The position numbers and the translations under genes are program-made. A stretch of 43,831 nt of DNA from a virus. Positions 33,250 through 41,073 of the stretch are shown piece by piece; within the stretch, counting starts at the first letter, position 1; every line of letters begins with the position of its first letter. The notes beneath the pieces are model-generated. The model was not told the DNA's origin. It made no database searches and saw only the letters and a program-made list of their open reading frames with translations. The stretch is taken from positions 1 through 43,831 of IMG/VR virus record IMGVR_UViG_3300025137_000072; one strand, 5' to 3'.

Positions 33250-34268
33250 TACCTGAACAATCCTAATTTGCTAACTGCTTTACCTAGCATCTTACCGACA
33301 ACTCGATTTTTTACTCGTCTAGCTACTTTACCTTTTTTAACAGCATTAACATCACCAAGAACCTTTGCAGTTTTATATGCTGCTTTACGAATCTTGCCAA
33401 TTGTAAGTTTTTCTTTTACATCTTCATTCTTTGGTACACAGTTAGGAACCATTCGGTTACCTTTCTTTTTCATACCAACTTGCTTATGACTATCCCAACA
33501 TGCTTCGTTTGGTGTAACTTTCTTCATTATCTTAACTGACTTATCAGATCCGTAATCAACTTCACCAGATGTATCTTCTCCACGCATCTTTGTTATTGTT
33601 CTTGATTTTGCAAGAGCCATACCTTTACGGCGCTTTTGAATTGTACTTACATCTTTGGATGTATCGGTACCTCTCATATGAGATGCAACTGCAGAGTTCT
33701 GAGCTTTAGAGTAACTTCGTTTTGCTTTTGAATGATAATCACTCATGGTTTTGTAATCTAATTCATTCACAGTAGATTCACCACACTTTGTACCAGCTGC
33801 TAAAGATGTACCCTGCTTATTTGCTTTTCTTTTATCAGCTCTAGCTTTTGTATCTTTTGCTGACTGAGCAGATTTACCTACAGCAATCTTAAGATTAGGT
33901 AAGTCTTTACTTTGTTGAGTCATTTCCTTAGGAAGATCTTTTAGAGGTTTTGATGGAGGAAGTGTTTTAACCAACGCCTTTGCTTTATCTTTTATTGCTT
34001 GGCTATCAGGATCTCCTGACATTCTCTTACCTACAGGAAGTCTGCGCTGTTCTTCAACTTCTTTACCCTGAGATTTATCACGGTACATTTTCTTCACATC
34101 AAATTTAGTCTGCCGTTTTACAGACTTAATCATTGATGGTTGCTTAACCAATTTACGAAGATGGTTCTTTACTTGACCCGGTGAATTGCCAGACATGTAC
34201 ATAGCTGGCAAGCCTTCAACCTCTACTTTAAATGTTAGATCTTCGTAAAAAGATTTAAACGATTTCAT
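33249..34268 (-). CDS. lysine-rich putative internal protein with repeated ELD/YxxKA motif, 339 aa
   Basis: The protein starts MKSFKSFYEDLTFKVEVEG, similar to a capsid-targeting peptide but with FYE instead of (L/I)xE. A short globular stretch (GLPAMYMSGNSPGQVKNHLRKL) is followed by long Lys/Asp/Ser-rich sequence. Residues 168-185 hold VNELDYKTMSDYHSKAKR, a motif that recurs in the 34265-35740 protein. Residues 257-279 hold CWDSHKQVGMKKKGNRMVPN with a paired cysteine after it, a block I recall in other T4-like phage proteins. The C-terminus is basic (RRVKNRVVGKMLGKAV). Confidence 0.75.
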   Translation of the reverse strand: MKSFKSFYEDLTFKVEVEGLPAMYMSGNSPGQVKNHLRKLVKQPSMIKSVKRQTKFDVKKMYRDKSQGKEVEEQRRLPVGKRMSGDPDSQAIKDKAKALVKTLPPSKPLKDLPKEMTQQSKDLPNLKIAVGKSAQSAKDTKARADKRKANKQGTSLAAGTKCGESTVNELDYKTMSDYHSKAKRSYSKAQNSAVASHMRGTDTSKDVSTIQKRRKGMALAKSRTITKMRGEDTSGEVDYGSDKSVKIMKKVTPNEACWDSHKQVGMKKKGNRMVPNCVPKNEDVKEKLTIGKIRKAAYKTAKVLGDVNAVKKGKVARRVKNRVVGKMLGKAVSKLGLFR

Positions 34269-35740
34269 TTCTTGTCTCCCATATCGCCACCAGCTTTCTT
34301 GGCGGCTTGCCTTGCAAGATGCTTTGCTCGGTTCTTAATGATATTACCGAACTGATCTTTAGATGGAGTTGTAGATATTTTTTTAGCATCATCAAATGGA
34401 GGATCTGTTTCTTTAGCTTCTAACGCTCTATTAATACCTGCACGACGATTTTTAATCTTCCTATTGTTTTTGCTATCAGCACTTGTATAGGTTGGATTTT
34501 TATCTCTCAATCCTTGTGCAAAAGAACGATTATCTACATCATTAACTGCTTTTTTGATGTAGCTCTTTTTAGTACCTTGAGAGATTTCTTTGACTTCTTT
34601 TCCTTTTTTAATTACTTTGACAGCAGCCTTTGGTTGAATACCAAATGGTCCTTTGTCAGTTGGTATCATTGCTTCCATGGACTTAACTTTTTTACGAGTA
34701 CCCATAGCTTTTGTATCTGGTCTGTTCATCATGCCGTGCATGTCTTTACCCGGATCATCTTTACCATGATAGCCTTGTGCCTTAGCCGGTGGAAGCTTTT
34801 TAATCTTACCTCCTTTAGCAAGGAATGCTTTTACCGCATCAGAAGAATCTTCTTTAGGATTACCCATTTTATCAACACCCTTTGGAGAGTGTTTACCAAA
34901 CTTATCGATGTTACGTGCTCTTAACTTTTTATTGGCTCGATCAACACCGTCAGTTCTTTGACTAGTCTTTTTATCGCTACTGAACCTTTGCTTATTAGCT
35001 TTTTTTCTATAAGAAACTAAAGTAGAAGTATCCAATTCATTGACTTCATCTTGCTCTCTGACAACTGGAACCATCCGGATTTTTGTTTTACCGTCAGCTG
35101 CAACATACTTTTCAGGTTTCCTGTCAGCAGACTTGACTTCATCCACATCTTCTTTTTTTCTTTTTCTTTTATTATCTGGATGACCTTTACCGCCATCTTT
35201 TCGATTGGCCCATACAGCTCGTTGTTGAGCCATAGATACATAACCTTCGCTTGTTGATTCTTCTTTCATACCAACAGCACGTTTCAGTTTCCCTGCAGGG
35301 CTATTTTTCTTAGCAGCATCATGAGCAGCATGTGCACTTACTAATTCTTTATGTATTCCCATTGCATGTTTAACATCTTTCTGGTCATAATGTTTTGCAA
35401 AACGACTATCTGACGCTGTAGCTGCTTTAACTGCGTTAGATGATGAGATGGTAGGATGGGGCTTGCTGGAAAAAGACGTCCGTGGACCGCCCGCGGTTTC
35501 GCTAGCATCGAGATGATGCTTACCTTTATGTATGTGTGCCTTTACAGCAACATGATTATCACTGCCATGTTTTTTCTTGGCTTTGTCTGCAAGATTAAAA
35601 TGTTTATCTGCCATAGCCCTGTGCTTCTGCTGTACGGCTTTTAGTTTTGCACCTGTTGCAGCTATCTTTTTCTTATGAGTAAGCATTTCCATTTCAAATA
35701 GATATGCTGCTTCTTCTCGGATTTCATCGAACGTTTTCAT
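34265..35740 (-). CDS. large lysine-rich putative internal protein with capsid-targeting-like N-terminus, 491 aa
   Basis: The N-terminus MKTFDEIREEAAYLFE resembles the T4 leader, with a predicted cut after IRE. A basic helical region (residues 20-80, AVQQKHRAMADKHFNLADKAK) follows. Residues 168-200 contain AQQRAVWANRKDGGKGHPDN and a KRKRKKEDVDE tail, shared with 30517-31956. Further on come VNELDTSTLVSYRKKANK and VKEISQGTKKSYIKKA, two copies of the E(L/I)xxxT-YxxKA motif. The protein is mostly unstructured and very basic, so DNA binding inside the head is plausible. It overlaps the next gene by four bases. Confidence 0.78.
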   Translation of the reverse strand: MKTFDEIREEAAYLFEMEMLTHKKKIAATGAKLKAVQQKHRAMADKHFNLADKAKKKHGSDNHVAVKAHIHKGKHHLDASETAGGPRTSFSSKPHPTISSSNAVKAATASDSRFAKHYDQKDVKHAMGIHKELVSAHAAHDAAKKNSPAGKLKRAVGMKEESTSEGYVSMAQQRAVWANRKDGGKGHPDNKRKRKKEDVDEVKSADRKPEKYVAADGKTKIRMVPVVREQDEVNELDTSTLVSYRKKANKQRFSSDKKTSQRTDGVDRANKKLRARNIDKFGKHSPKGVDKMGNPKEDSSDAVKAFLAKGGKIKKLPPAKAQGYHGKDDPGKDMHGMMNRPDTKAMGTRKKVKSMEAMIPTDKGPFGIQPKAAVKVIKKGKEVKEISQGTKKSYIKKAVNDVDNRSFAQGLRDKNPTYTSADSKNNRKIKNRRAGINRALEAKETDPPFDDAKKISTTPSKDQFGNIIKNRAKHLARQAAKKAGGDMGDKK

Positions 35741-35741
35741 T

Positions 35742-35993
35742 TTATCCTCTTACCTTTGCGGCTAAATCTTTGTCGGCCTTTCCCCAAGTGCCTGAGGATT
35801 TAGTTGTGAATGAATTAACTCGAGCCATAGCCCATTGTTGTGGAGTTGTCCCTGGTCGATGACTACTTTTCCAAGCAGCCATGCCACGATTATAGACTTT
35901 ACGTAATATAGCAAGTGGCATACCTGACTTTTCAGCTTTGCCGGCAAGACCTTTTTTCTCTTCTTCTGAAAGATATTGACTAAACCTAATCAT
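35742..35993 (-). CDS. DUF5824-like small protein with capsid-targeting-like N-terminus
   Basis: The 83-residue protein starts MIRFSQYLSEEEKKG, with a predicted gp21 cut after LSE. The body is one small helical domain: KAEKSGMPLAILRKVYNRGMAAWKSSHRPGTTPQQWAMARVNSF, a block I recall as DUF5824 in phage proteins, where the YNRGxAAWxxxHRPG core is invariant. The function of that family is unknown. Its ATG overlaps the stop of the upstream nucleotidyltransferase gene by four bases. Confidence 0.78.
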   Translation of the reverse strand: MIRFSQYLSEEEKKGLAGKAEKSGMPLAILRKVYNRGMAAWKSSHRPGTTPQQWAMARVNSFTTKSSGTWGKADKDLAAKVRG

Positions 35994-37189
35994 GTTGTTT
36001 CCCTGTTCTTTGCTCGAGTATCACTGGTACGTGCACGATCCATCATTCGATCGTGTTTAATTTTATCGATTTCTTTTTCGCGGTCAATTCTTTTCTTTGC
36101 CATAGCTTGCATTTCATCTTCACCAAACATTTGTTTGAATCTTTTAGTATGTACACTTGTTTTTGTTTTAGCTGTCTTATCACCCGGTGCTGGTTTATAT
36201 GCAGATGAATCGCTGTCAGACTTTTTAGCATTCTTATCAAAGTGTGCTTTTCTTTTATCTGCAATAGATGCATCTTCAAGATCAAGAGTTTTAGGATAAC
36301 CTTTTTGCCCAGGTTTTTTCTTTGGCTTGCCCGCTGCACGCCGTGCACGAATATTTGCCCATAGTCCTTCTTCCATAGGTTCAATTGCCTCCAACCATTT
36401 TCTGTATTGACCATTAGCTGTTTCTACAATAACATAGTTTGCACCACATACTTTTACTTCAGCTATCTCTTCGGTATCTTTTATAATTACTTGATCACCA
36501 ACTTTGTACAATTCACCGCTTACATATGATTCTCTTGTTTCATTCACTGGTTCTAATTGTATATGATTCTTGAATTCTTTTTGTTCTTTAAGCCCCATGC
36601 CTTTACGGACACTATTGAAGATTTTCTTGGCATCAAAATTATTTACAACTCTAGGCAATCCTTGGCTGAACGATGTAAAGTCATTTGCCCTTGCGGCATC
36701 ACGTTGTTTTGTAGCAGATGCACCTTCGGCTCCCTTTGCATCCGGATCTCTTTGACCAGCTGAAACAACATCTATCCTTCTAAAATTATAGAGACCATGT
36801 TTAGCTTTCTTACCATTATATTTCTTAATAAGAATATCAAATTCTTGAACGCGGTCAGAACCTACAACCATAACTACATTAACAAAACCTTCGTCATATA
36901 GCGATTGTAAAGCATCGAATACTGTTTTAATTTTTTTGTTTAACATGATTCGACGTGCATAACGAGGAAACATTTTTCGTGCAATTTTTATCTTATCGTT
37001 ATACTGTAATGGATTATCTTTACTATCTTGTGATTGAGACAGATAAACTCGATATTGATTCTGGCCCGCCATTGTTGCTAACTTCTCTAGAAGTTTTCCA
37101 TGACCAATAGTAGGTGGATTCATTCTACCAAATGTAAAATAAACCCGCTTTTCTTCTTCAGCTAGAAAAGTTTTAAACGAATAACTCAT
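35990..37189 (-). CDS. HxGH-family nucleotidyltransferase with basic C-terminal extension
   Basis: The N-terminus MSYSFKTFLAEEEKR resembles a capsid-targeting peptide with a cut after LAE. Directly after it comes a Rossmann nucleotidyltransferase: RVYFTFGRMNPPTIGHGKLL with the T/HxGH motif, a central VNVVMVVGSDRVQEFD strand-turn, and YNFRRIDVVSAGQRDPDAKG. The family transfers nucleotidyl groups, as in cytidylyl- or adenylyltransferases. Residues about 220-265 form a small KOW/SH3-like barrel (YKVGDQVIIKD to YRKWLEAI), and the last 120 are Lys/Asp-rich and disordered. The substrate is unknown. A packaged enzyme is an inference from its N-terminus. Confidence 0.83.
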   Translation of the reverse strand: MSYSFKTFLAEEEKRVYFTFGRMNPPTIGHGKLLEKLATMAGQNQYRVYLSQSQDSKDNPLQYNDKIKIARKMFPRYARRIMLNKKIKTVFDALQSLYDEGFVNVVMVVGSDRVQEFDILIKKYNGKKAKHGLYNFRRIDVVSAGQRDPDAKGAEGASATKQRDAARANDFTSFSQGLPRVVNNFDAKKIFNSVRKGMGLKEQKEFKNHIQLEPVNETRESYVSGELYKVGDQVIIKDTEEIAEVKVCGANYVIVETANGQYRKWLEAIEPMEEGLWANIRARRAAGKPKKKPGQKGYPKTLDLEDASIADKRKAHFDKNAKKSDSDSSAYKPAPGDKTAKTKTSVHTKRFKQMFGEDEMQAMAKKRIDREKEIDKIKHDRMMDRARTSDTRAKNRETT

Positions 37190-37749
37190 TAACCCTTTTT
37201 TCTCTCAACTTCTTTTTTACGAACATCTTTAAACATACGTTTAGCAAACATATCTATTCTTTTCTTTACAGCAGGAGCAGCCATACGTTTTTCAATTTCA
37301 GCTCTACGTGCAAAAGATAACTCGCTTTTACCTTTACCCTTAGTAAGTTTCTTAAGAATAAATGTACGAGCTTGTTTACGTGCTCTACCTTTTAATTTTT
37401 TAGTGTCAGCCATTTTACGCTTGGCGCGGTCACGGCCAATTTTAATCTTGGCTTTCATTCGTTTAAGCTGTCGGGATTTAGCCATTCGCTGTTGAAGAGT
37501 TAAAGCTTCAACAGTAGATTTACCATCGTCGTTTTGTGGAGCAAAGTGAGGACCACCTGAGTTGTCATTAGGGCAATCACAATCTGGTGTTGCATTGTTT
37601 TGCTCACAACCACAATCTTTACATATCATTTTTGTAGCTTCGTACATATGTCTCTTACGTTTCATAGCACGATAGTTTGTAAGCTCGTCTTCACCCGGTC
37701 TATATTCGACCACATATAAATCTTTAAACCGTAGCAGTTTTTCTGCCAT
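37189..37749 (-). CDS. basic zinc-binding-like protein, 186 aa
   Basis: The start is placed at ATG 37749 because AAGGAA lies eight bases before it and the upstream gene stops two bases earlier; an ATG at 37776 has its ribosome site too close. The protein has a short N-terminal domain (LLRFKDLYVVEYRPGEDELTNYRAMKRKRHMYEA), a cysteine cluster CKDCGCEQ and CDCPN that could bind zinc, then a long Arg/Lys helix (QRMAKSRQLKRMKAKIKIGRDRAKRKMADTKKL). No family was recognised. Nucleic-acid binding in the head is a guess from charge. Confidence 0.72.
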   Translation of the reverse strand: MAEKLLRFKDLYVVEYRPGEDELTNYRAMKRKRHMYEATKMICKDCGCEQNNATPDCDCPNDNSGGPHFAPQNDDGKSTVEALTLQQRMAKSRQLKRMKAKIKIGRDRAKRKMADTKKLKGRARKQARTFILKKLTKGKGKSELSFARRAEIEKRMAAPAVKKRIDMFAKRMFKDVRKKEVERKKG

Positions 37750-37751
37750 CG

Positions 37752-38978
37752 TTAGTTCCTTCCCGGTGTATCCCATCCTTTTAATATGTTGGGTGAAAAG
37801 TTTGCGTATGAGAACTCCATACGGTCCACAATTTTCACTGCATCACTACCAAGTTTGTCAATCGCTACATATCCTTCTTGGCCTGTAGTTCTAAACCCTC
37901 GTTTAGTTTTTAAGAAAGCCCGTACAGACTGTAGTTGATTAAGTATATTTATAAGTTTTAGTTTCGCCAGAATTATAGATCTCTGTAATTCAAAGATATT
38001 TTTAAGTGCTGTTTTGTTTCTACTTGAAAAGAACCTTAGTATCTCACCAAGTTTTAATCGTTGTGAATCTTTACCTTGATCAGTAGATCTTTTATCAATT
38101 TCTTTTTTATATTTCTGTTGAATAAACTTTATAAGAGCATCTACTCTTTTGGCTGGATCAGGTGGCATTGCCTGCAACCGTACATATGAATTAGTGTGTT
38201 GCTCAATCAGTTGTGTAAGGATTTTATTCTTTTCTAGTTGCCTAAGCGTGTTGCCTGCAATTTTATTGAATATAAATCCAGCATTCCTTAAGTGTTCATT
38301 CACTTCTTCTGTATCTTGCTGTGTCATAGTATATCGAGTTAAATCTCGAAGCATAGCATCTTGTGACCATACATTCTTTGATTTTTTAAATTTAGATATG
38401 TCTACACCAAAGCTTTGTTTCATTCCTTCGAATGAGTTTCCTGTGTAGCTCGTATGCCACACGATTCCAATCTTTGCTGCCTTAATTTCCCCGGCCATGT
38501 CCGTGCCAGCCGGTACTGCATATAAGATTGTATTGGGGTGGAACGTAACATACGATTTATTTTTGATTTTTTGTGTTTTAAGATCCGCTTTACTATACAG
38601 AAAATCACCTTGGACTACTCCTTTGATTCCTAGCTCGGGTAGATACTGTAAAGCGAGCTTAAGCTTTGTACTGAGATCGCCGCTAGTATCAGCATCAATA
38701 TCAGCATTACTCTTGTATACTTTGGGAGATTTGTTAAAGATCCCCTTTTTCGCCACGAAGAATCTACCATCACTAGGGTCGATCCCAGCAAACACAGCAG
38801 GAGCACCATCCCATTTGACACTAACATTTCCATCATGTACGCCTCCTAGCATATCTCTGAGAGAACGCAATGCCATGATCGCGTCTCTAGTTCCTTTGAC
38901 TCCACCGTAGACTACCTTGTCTTCTATATGAGTCATATGAGTATTCTTTTGTTCAGTTATATATTCAACAAACTTCAT
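37752..38978 (-). CDS. DUF6267-like protein resembling a ligase-type nucleotidyltransferase
   Basis: The protein starts MKFVEYITEQ, with a capsid-targeting-like form and possible cut after ITE. Residues 53-64 read SVKWDGAPAVFA: K55-W-D-G is the KxDG motif I of DNA/RNA ligases and capping enzymes, where the lysine takes AMP or GMP. Further on are GRFFVAKKG, KGVVQGDFLYS (motif III-like), and VTFHPNTILYAVP (motif IIIa-like). A C-terminal helical region (about residues 215-370) follows, where ligases often have an OB fold. The DUF6267 label is from memory. Ligase activity is not proven; motifs IV and V are not clear. Confidence 0.72.
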   Translation of the reverse strand: MKFVEYITEQKNTHMTHIEDKVVYGGVKGTRDAIMALRSLRDMLGGVHDGNVSVKWDGAPAVFAGIDPSDGRFFVAKKGIFNKSPKVYKSNADIDADTSGDLSTKLKLALQYLPELGIKGVVQGDFLYSKADLKTQKIKNKSYVTFHPNTILYAVPAGTDMAGEIKAAKIGIVWHTSYTGNSFEGMKQSFGVDISKFKKSKNVWSQDAMLRDLTRYTMTQQDTEEVNEHLRNAGFIFNKIAGNTLRQLEKNKILTQLIEQHTNSYVRLQAMPPDPAKRVDALIKFIQQKYKKEIDKRSTDQGKDSQRLKLGEILRFFSSRNKTALKNIFELQRSIILAKLKLINILNQLQSVRAFLKTKRGFRTTGQEGYVAIDKLGSDAVKIVDRMEFSYANFSPNILKGWDTPGRN

Positions 38979-39778
38979 TACATATCGCTCACTCTAATAA
39001 GAGGTTTAATAGTTCCACTAGTAAACATATCAATTTCTATAGCCCGTTCCGGAACAGTTCCTATTCCTAAAACATTCCCCATTTGAGCTTTATTTGATTT
39101 ACTACGAGTAAAAATTATATTTGTGTCTCCAAAATAATCTGCAGCTTCTTTTCGAAATTTCTTTTGTATATTTTTCCATTGTGTTGGAAACATTCTAGCA
39201 ATCTTGTCTTGTTGTGTCTTATTAATTTCACCCGGTTTGTTTGATGCTCTAGGATCAGCTTTTCTTTTTAAAGCTATACTTTCATTTATTATTCCAGATA
39301 AGTTAGCAGTACCACCTAGCTTAAAATCTTTTATAAATCCATCAGTAGATACATGCACAGATTTCATCTCATAACCTTTTCGATTAACAAATAAATCCAT
39401 TCCTGCAGAACCGGCACCACCTAGTTGAGCACCATCAATTAAAAAGAAAAGAAGTACTTCAGCCGGCCCCGTTCCACCCGGACGAAAATTATGTAATGCT
39501 TCAAAGCTTCTTCGGCTTTCTTGTTTTAAAGCAGTGATAGCTTTGTTAAGTCCATCTTTAGTAGGAGCCTTAACAAAAAACTTTTGATCAAAATTAGGAA
39601 AAAAGTTTTTTGTATATAAGTATCTAATTTCTTTTTGATATGTATTTGACTGAAAGTCTTTTTCAATTAAATTAAACGATGATACTCTTTCAGCTCTCCG
39701 AAGAAAATCCATATCCATTTCTAATTCTGCACCCATTGACATTTCCCTTATCATATCAAATGTTCGAAATCGTAACAT
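38978..39778 (-). CDS. conserved hypothetical protein with capsid-targeting-like N-terminus, 266 aa
   Basis: The start is set at ATG 39778, six bases after GGAG; the GTG at 39790 lies within that ribosome site. The protein starts MLRFRTFDMIREMSMGAE, with a possible cut after IRE. Further blocks are YLYTKNFFPNFDQKFFVKAP, FRPGGTGPAEVLLFFLIDGAQLGG, then LFVNRKGYEMKSVHVSTDGF. The GPAEVLLFFL and (Y/F)EMKSV pieces recall PD-(D/E)XK nuclease cores (E..., ExK), but I cannot confirm a family. It is the first gene after a terminator and a late promoter octamer. Confidence 0.72.
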   Translation of the reverse strand: MLRFRTFDMIREMSMGAELEMDMDFLRRAERVSSFNLIEKDFQSNTYQKEIRYLYTKNFFPNFDQKFFVKAPTKDGLNKAITALKQESRRSFEALHNFRPGGTGPAEVLLFFLIDGAQLGGAGSAGMDLFVNRKGYEMKSVHVSTDGFIKDFKLGGTANLSGIINESIALKRKADPRASNKPGEINKTQQDKIARMFPTQWKNIQKKFRKEAADYFGDTNIIFTRSKSNKAQMGNVLGIGTVPERAIEIDMFTSGTIKPLIRVSDM

Positions 39779-39807
39779 ATACTTCTCCACTTTGACTTAT
39801 TATACCC

Positions 39808-39815
39808 TATTTATA
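39808..39815 (-). promoter_or_regulatory. T4-type late promoter (TATAAATA) opening the internal-protein operon
   Basis: An exact minus-strand TATAAATA lies 29 bases before the ATG at 39778 and just after the terminator at 39831. It is placed to start transcription of the run of overlapping genes to about 30 kb. Confidence 0.68.
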
Positions 39816-39830
39816 CAAGAAAGTAAACAA

Positions 39831-39856
39831 AAAAAGACGGCGTTAACCGTCTTTTT
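39831..39856. terminator. bidirectional rho-independent terminator
   Basis: A 10-bp perfect inverted repeat (39831-39840 with 39847-39856, loop CGTTAA) has A5 on one side and T5 on the other, with further As upstream, giving a GACGG/CCGTC core followed by a T-run in both directions. On the minus strand it ends the early block from 43.4 kb. Confidence 0.88.
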
Positions 39857-39872
39857 CTACTGAGATGTAGGA

Positions 39873-40031
39873 TTATGATGTAACCTTAGTATTGTTTCTC
39901 TTTCGATCATTGTATTGTTTAATGCCTTGCTGTCGAGCTTTCTCACGATTCTCAGGATATATGTGTTCATACCCTTTCATGTTCCAGCTTTTAGCCCATG
40001 CCGCAGTTTGTTCTATACTATGTGCTTTCAT
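39873..40031 (-). CDS. small hypothetical protein, 52 aa
   Basis: The ATG at 40031 overlaps the stop of the upstream gene as ATGA, a strong sign of real translation. The 52-residue protein is helical and basic (TAAWAKSWNMKGYEHIYPENREKARQQGIKQYNDRKR), with tryptophans and tyrosines that suggest a small folded domain. No family was recognised. It is the last gene before the terminator at 39831-39856, so it closes the early block. Confidence 0.72.
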   Translation of the reverse strand: MKAHSIEQTAAWAKSWNMKGYEHIYPENREKARQQGIKQYNDRKRNNTKVTS

Positions 40032-40219
40032 ACAGTGCTCCCTCCGCTAAGAGGAGTAGAAATAGAATGATCAGTATAATCTCCATCTGATCGATATTCT
40101 CTACAAATAATTTCACGAATCATCTTACCGCTTTTCATTTTATACGTAACTAATTCACGTCTAATTACACCTTGACTCGATAAGTTGTCAAGCGCTGATT
40201 TCAGAGGACCGTCGTTCAT
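40028..40219 (-). CDS. small hypothetical protein, 63 aa
   Basis: The 63-residue protein has a helix (PLKSALDNLSSQGVI), then basic strands (RRELVTYKMKSGKMIREIICREYRSD). This could be a winged-helix-like or small beta-hairpin nucleic-acid-binding fold, but no HTH signature is clear. The start lies within the end of the upstream gene (32-base overlap) and the stop overlaps the next ATG. The function is unknown. Confidence 0.6.
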   Translation of the reverse strand: MNDGPLKSALDNLSSQGVIRRELVTYKMKSGKMIREIICREYRSDGDYTDHSISTPLSGGSTV

Positions 40220-40421
40220 TTTGCATTTCCTTGTATCGTTTCACCAATTTTGCACAGTCTTTAGGATTATCTATCAATTGACTTTTGACTGCAGATAACC
40301 TTGCTAGTCTCATACGTTCCGCTTTATGTAGCTTAATATTACCACTTAAAATATCTATTTGTTTATCTATAGCATCCATACCTTGCGCCATAGCCTTTAC
40401 ATCTCTATCTACACTTCTCAT
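40188..40421 (-). CDS. small helical hypothetical protein, 77 aa
   Basis: The protein is charged and helical throughout (VKAMAQGMDAIDKQIDILSGNIKLHKAERMRLARLSAVKSQLI), consistent with a coiled-coil dimer. It overlaps the two-span membrane protein gene upstream by four bases (ATGA) and the gene downstream by 32 bases. No function was recognised; tight packing supports a real gene. Confidence 0.65.
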   Translation of the reverse strand: MRSVDRDVKAMAQGMDAIDKQIDILSGNIKLHKAERMRLARLSAVKSQLIDNPKDCAKLVKRYKEMQNERRSSEISA

Positions 40422-40849
40422 TCGTGTTCTCCACCTGCGCCTCTACCAAGTCCACCAAAGTATTGTGGAGATCGTTTGGCTGTTTCAAAAGTTCCTACAG
40501 TAATTGCAATAGCTGCAAGTAGAATAACGTGTCCGATAACACTTACACCAAATGCAGTCCAACTACCAACTATAAATGCAAATACGATACACCACATCCA
40601 AGCTAACACTTGCATAACTAGATGTCGTACTTGAAGATCTGGAATATTACTGAGTGGATTTCGACTATCATCCATCACAGCATTCCAACCATTAACTATA
40701 AATGTTCTCACTGGATAAACTCCCTTTTCGTATGTTACTTTCAGCGGATAGTGAGCATCCACTATGTCTTTAAACTCTATAGCATCATACTGGTCAATAA
40801 AATATCGAACCACAGTATGATCTCTAAAGTATCCTTTAACGCGATACAT
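40418..40849 (-). CDS. two-span membrane protein, 143 aa
   Basis: A soluble N-terminal domain (residues 1-80, MYRVKGYFRDHTVVRYFIDQYDAIEFKDIVDAHYP) with aromatic strands precedes two transmembrane helices (VLAWMWCIVFAFIVGSW and FGVSVIGHVILLAAIAITVGT) and a short Gly-rich tail ending GGEHE. Both ends would be on the cytoplasmic side. It shares a TAATG junction with the 26-residue peptide gene upstream. An early protein acting at the host inner membrane is likely; the activity is unknown. Confidence 0.75.
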   Translation of the reverse strand: MYRVKGYFRDHTVVRYFIDQYDAIEFKDIVDAHYPLKVTYEKGVYPVRTFIVNGWNAVMDDSRNPLSNIPDLQVRHLVMQVLAWMWCIVFAFIVGSWTAFGVSVIGHVILLAAIAITVGTFETAKRSPQYFGGLGRGAGGEHE

Positions 40850-40929
40850 TACCCACAGCCACTTACACAGATCATAAGATCTTGATTACGGGACAATATG
40901 ATTAAACCAATTACTGCAAACAATAGCAT
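40849..40929 (-). CDS. micro-membrane peptide, 26 aa
   Basis: The ATG at 40929 follows AAAGGATAGGTT. The 26-residue peptide has a hydrophobic segment (LLFAVIGLIILS, residues 2-13) and a Cys-containing tail (MICVSGCG). Its TAA shares a base with the ATG of the next gene (TAATG), so it could couple translation. It may be a membrane microprotein or only a leader peptide; the clean ribosome site favours translation. Confidence 0.55.
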   Translation of the reverse strand: MLLFAVIGLIILSRNQDLMICVSGCG

Positions 40930-40932
40930 AAC

Positions 40933-41073
40933 CTATCCTTTCTTTAACCAGTTACCAACTAACTCAACCGGACACTTGTCTCGGTACTTGCACATCTGAT
41001 ACATATCGACTGCAAGTTCTGCAGAAGTACAACCACTCATAGAGACCGCTATGAGCAGCAATACAATCCGCAT
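40933..41073 (-). CDS. small putative lipoprotein, 46 aa
   Basis: The ATG at 41073 shares a base with the TAA of the DUF932 gene (TAATG). The N-terminus MRIVLLLIAVSMSGC is a short lipoprotein signal with lipobox MSGC and lipidated C15. The mature part is about 31 residues (TSAELAVDMYQMCKYRDKC...) with two more cysteines that could form a disulphide. An envelope-located early protein such as a superinfection or entry-exclusion lipoprotein is possible, but function is not shown. Confidence 0.65.
   Translation of the reverse strand: MRIVLLLIAVSMSGCTSAELAVDMYQMCKYRDKCPVELVGNWLKKG

Noticed and set aside
37946-37953. TATAAATA inside the ligase-like gene
   Set aside because: It lies about 190 bases before the next start inside a coding region and is probably chance.
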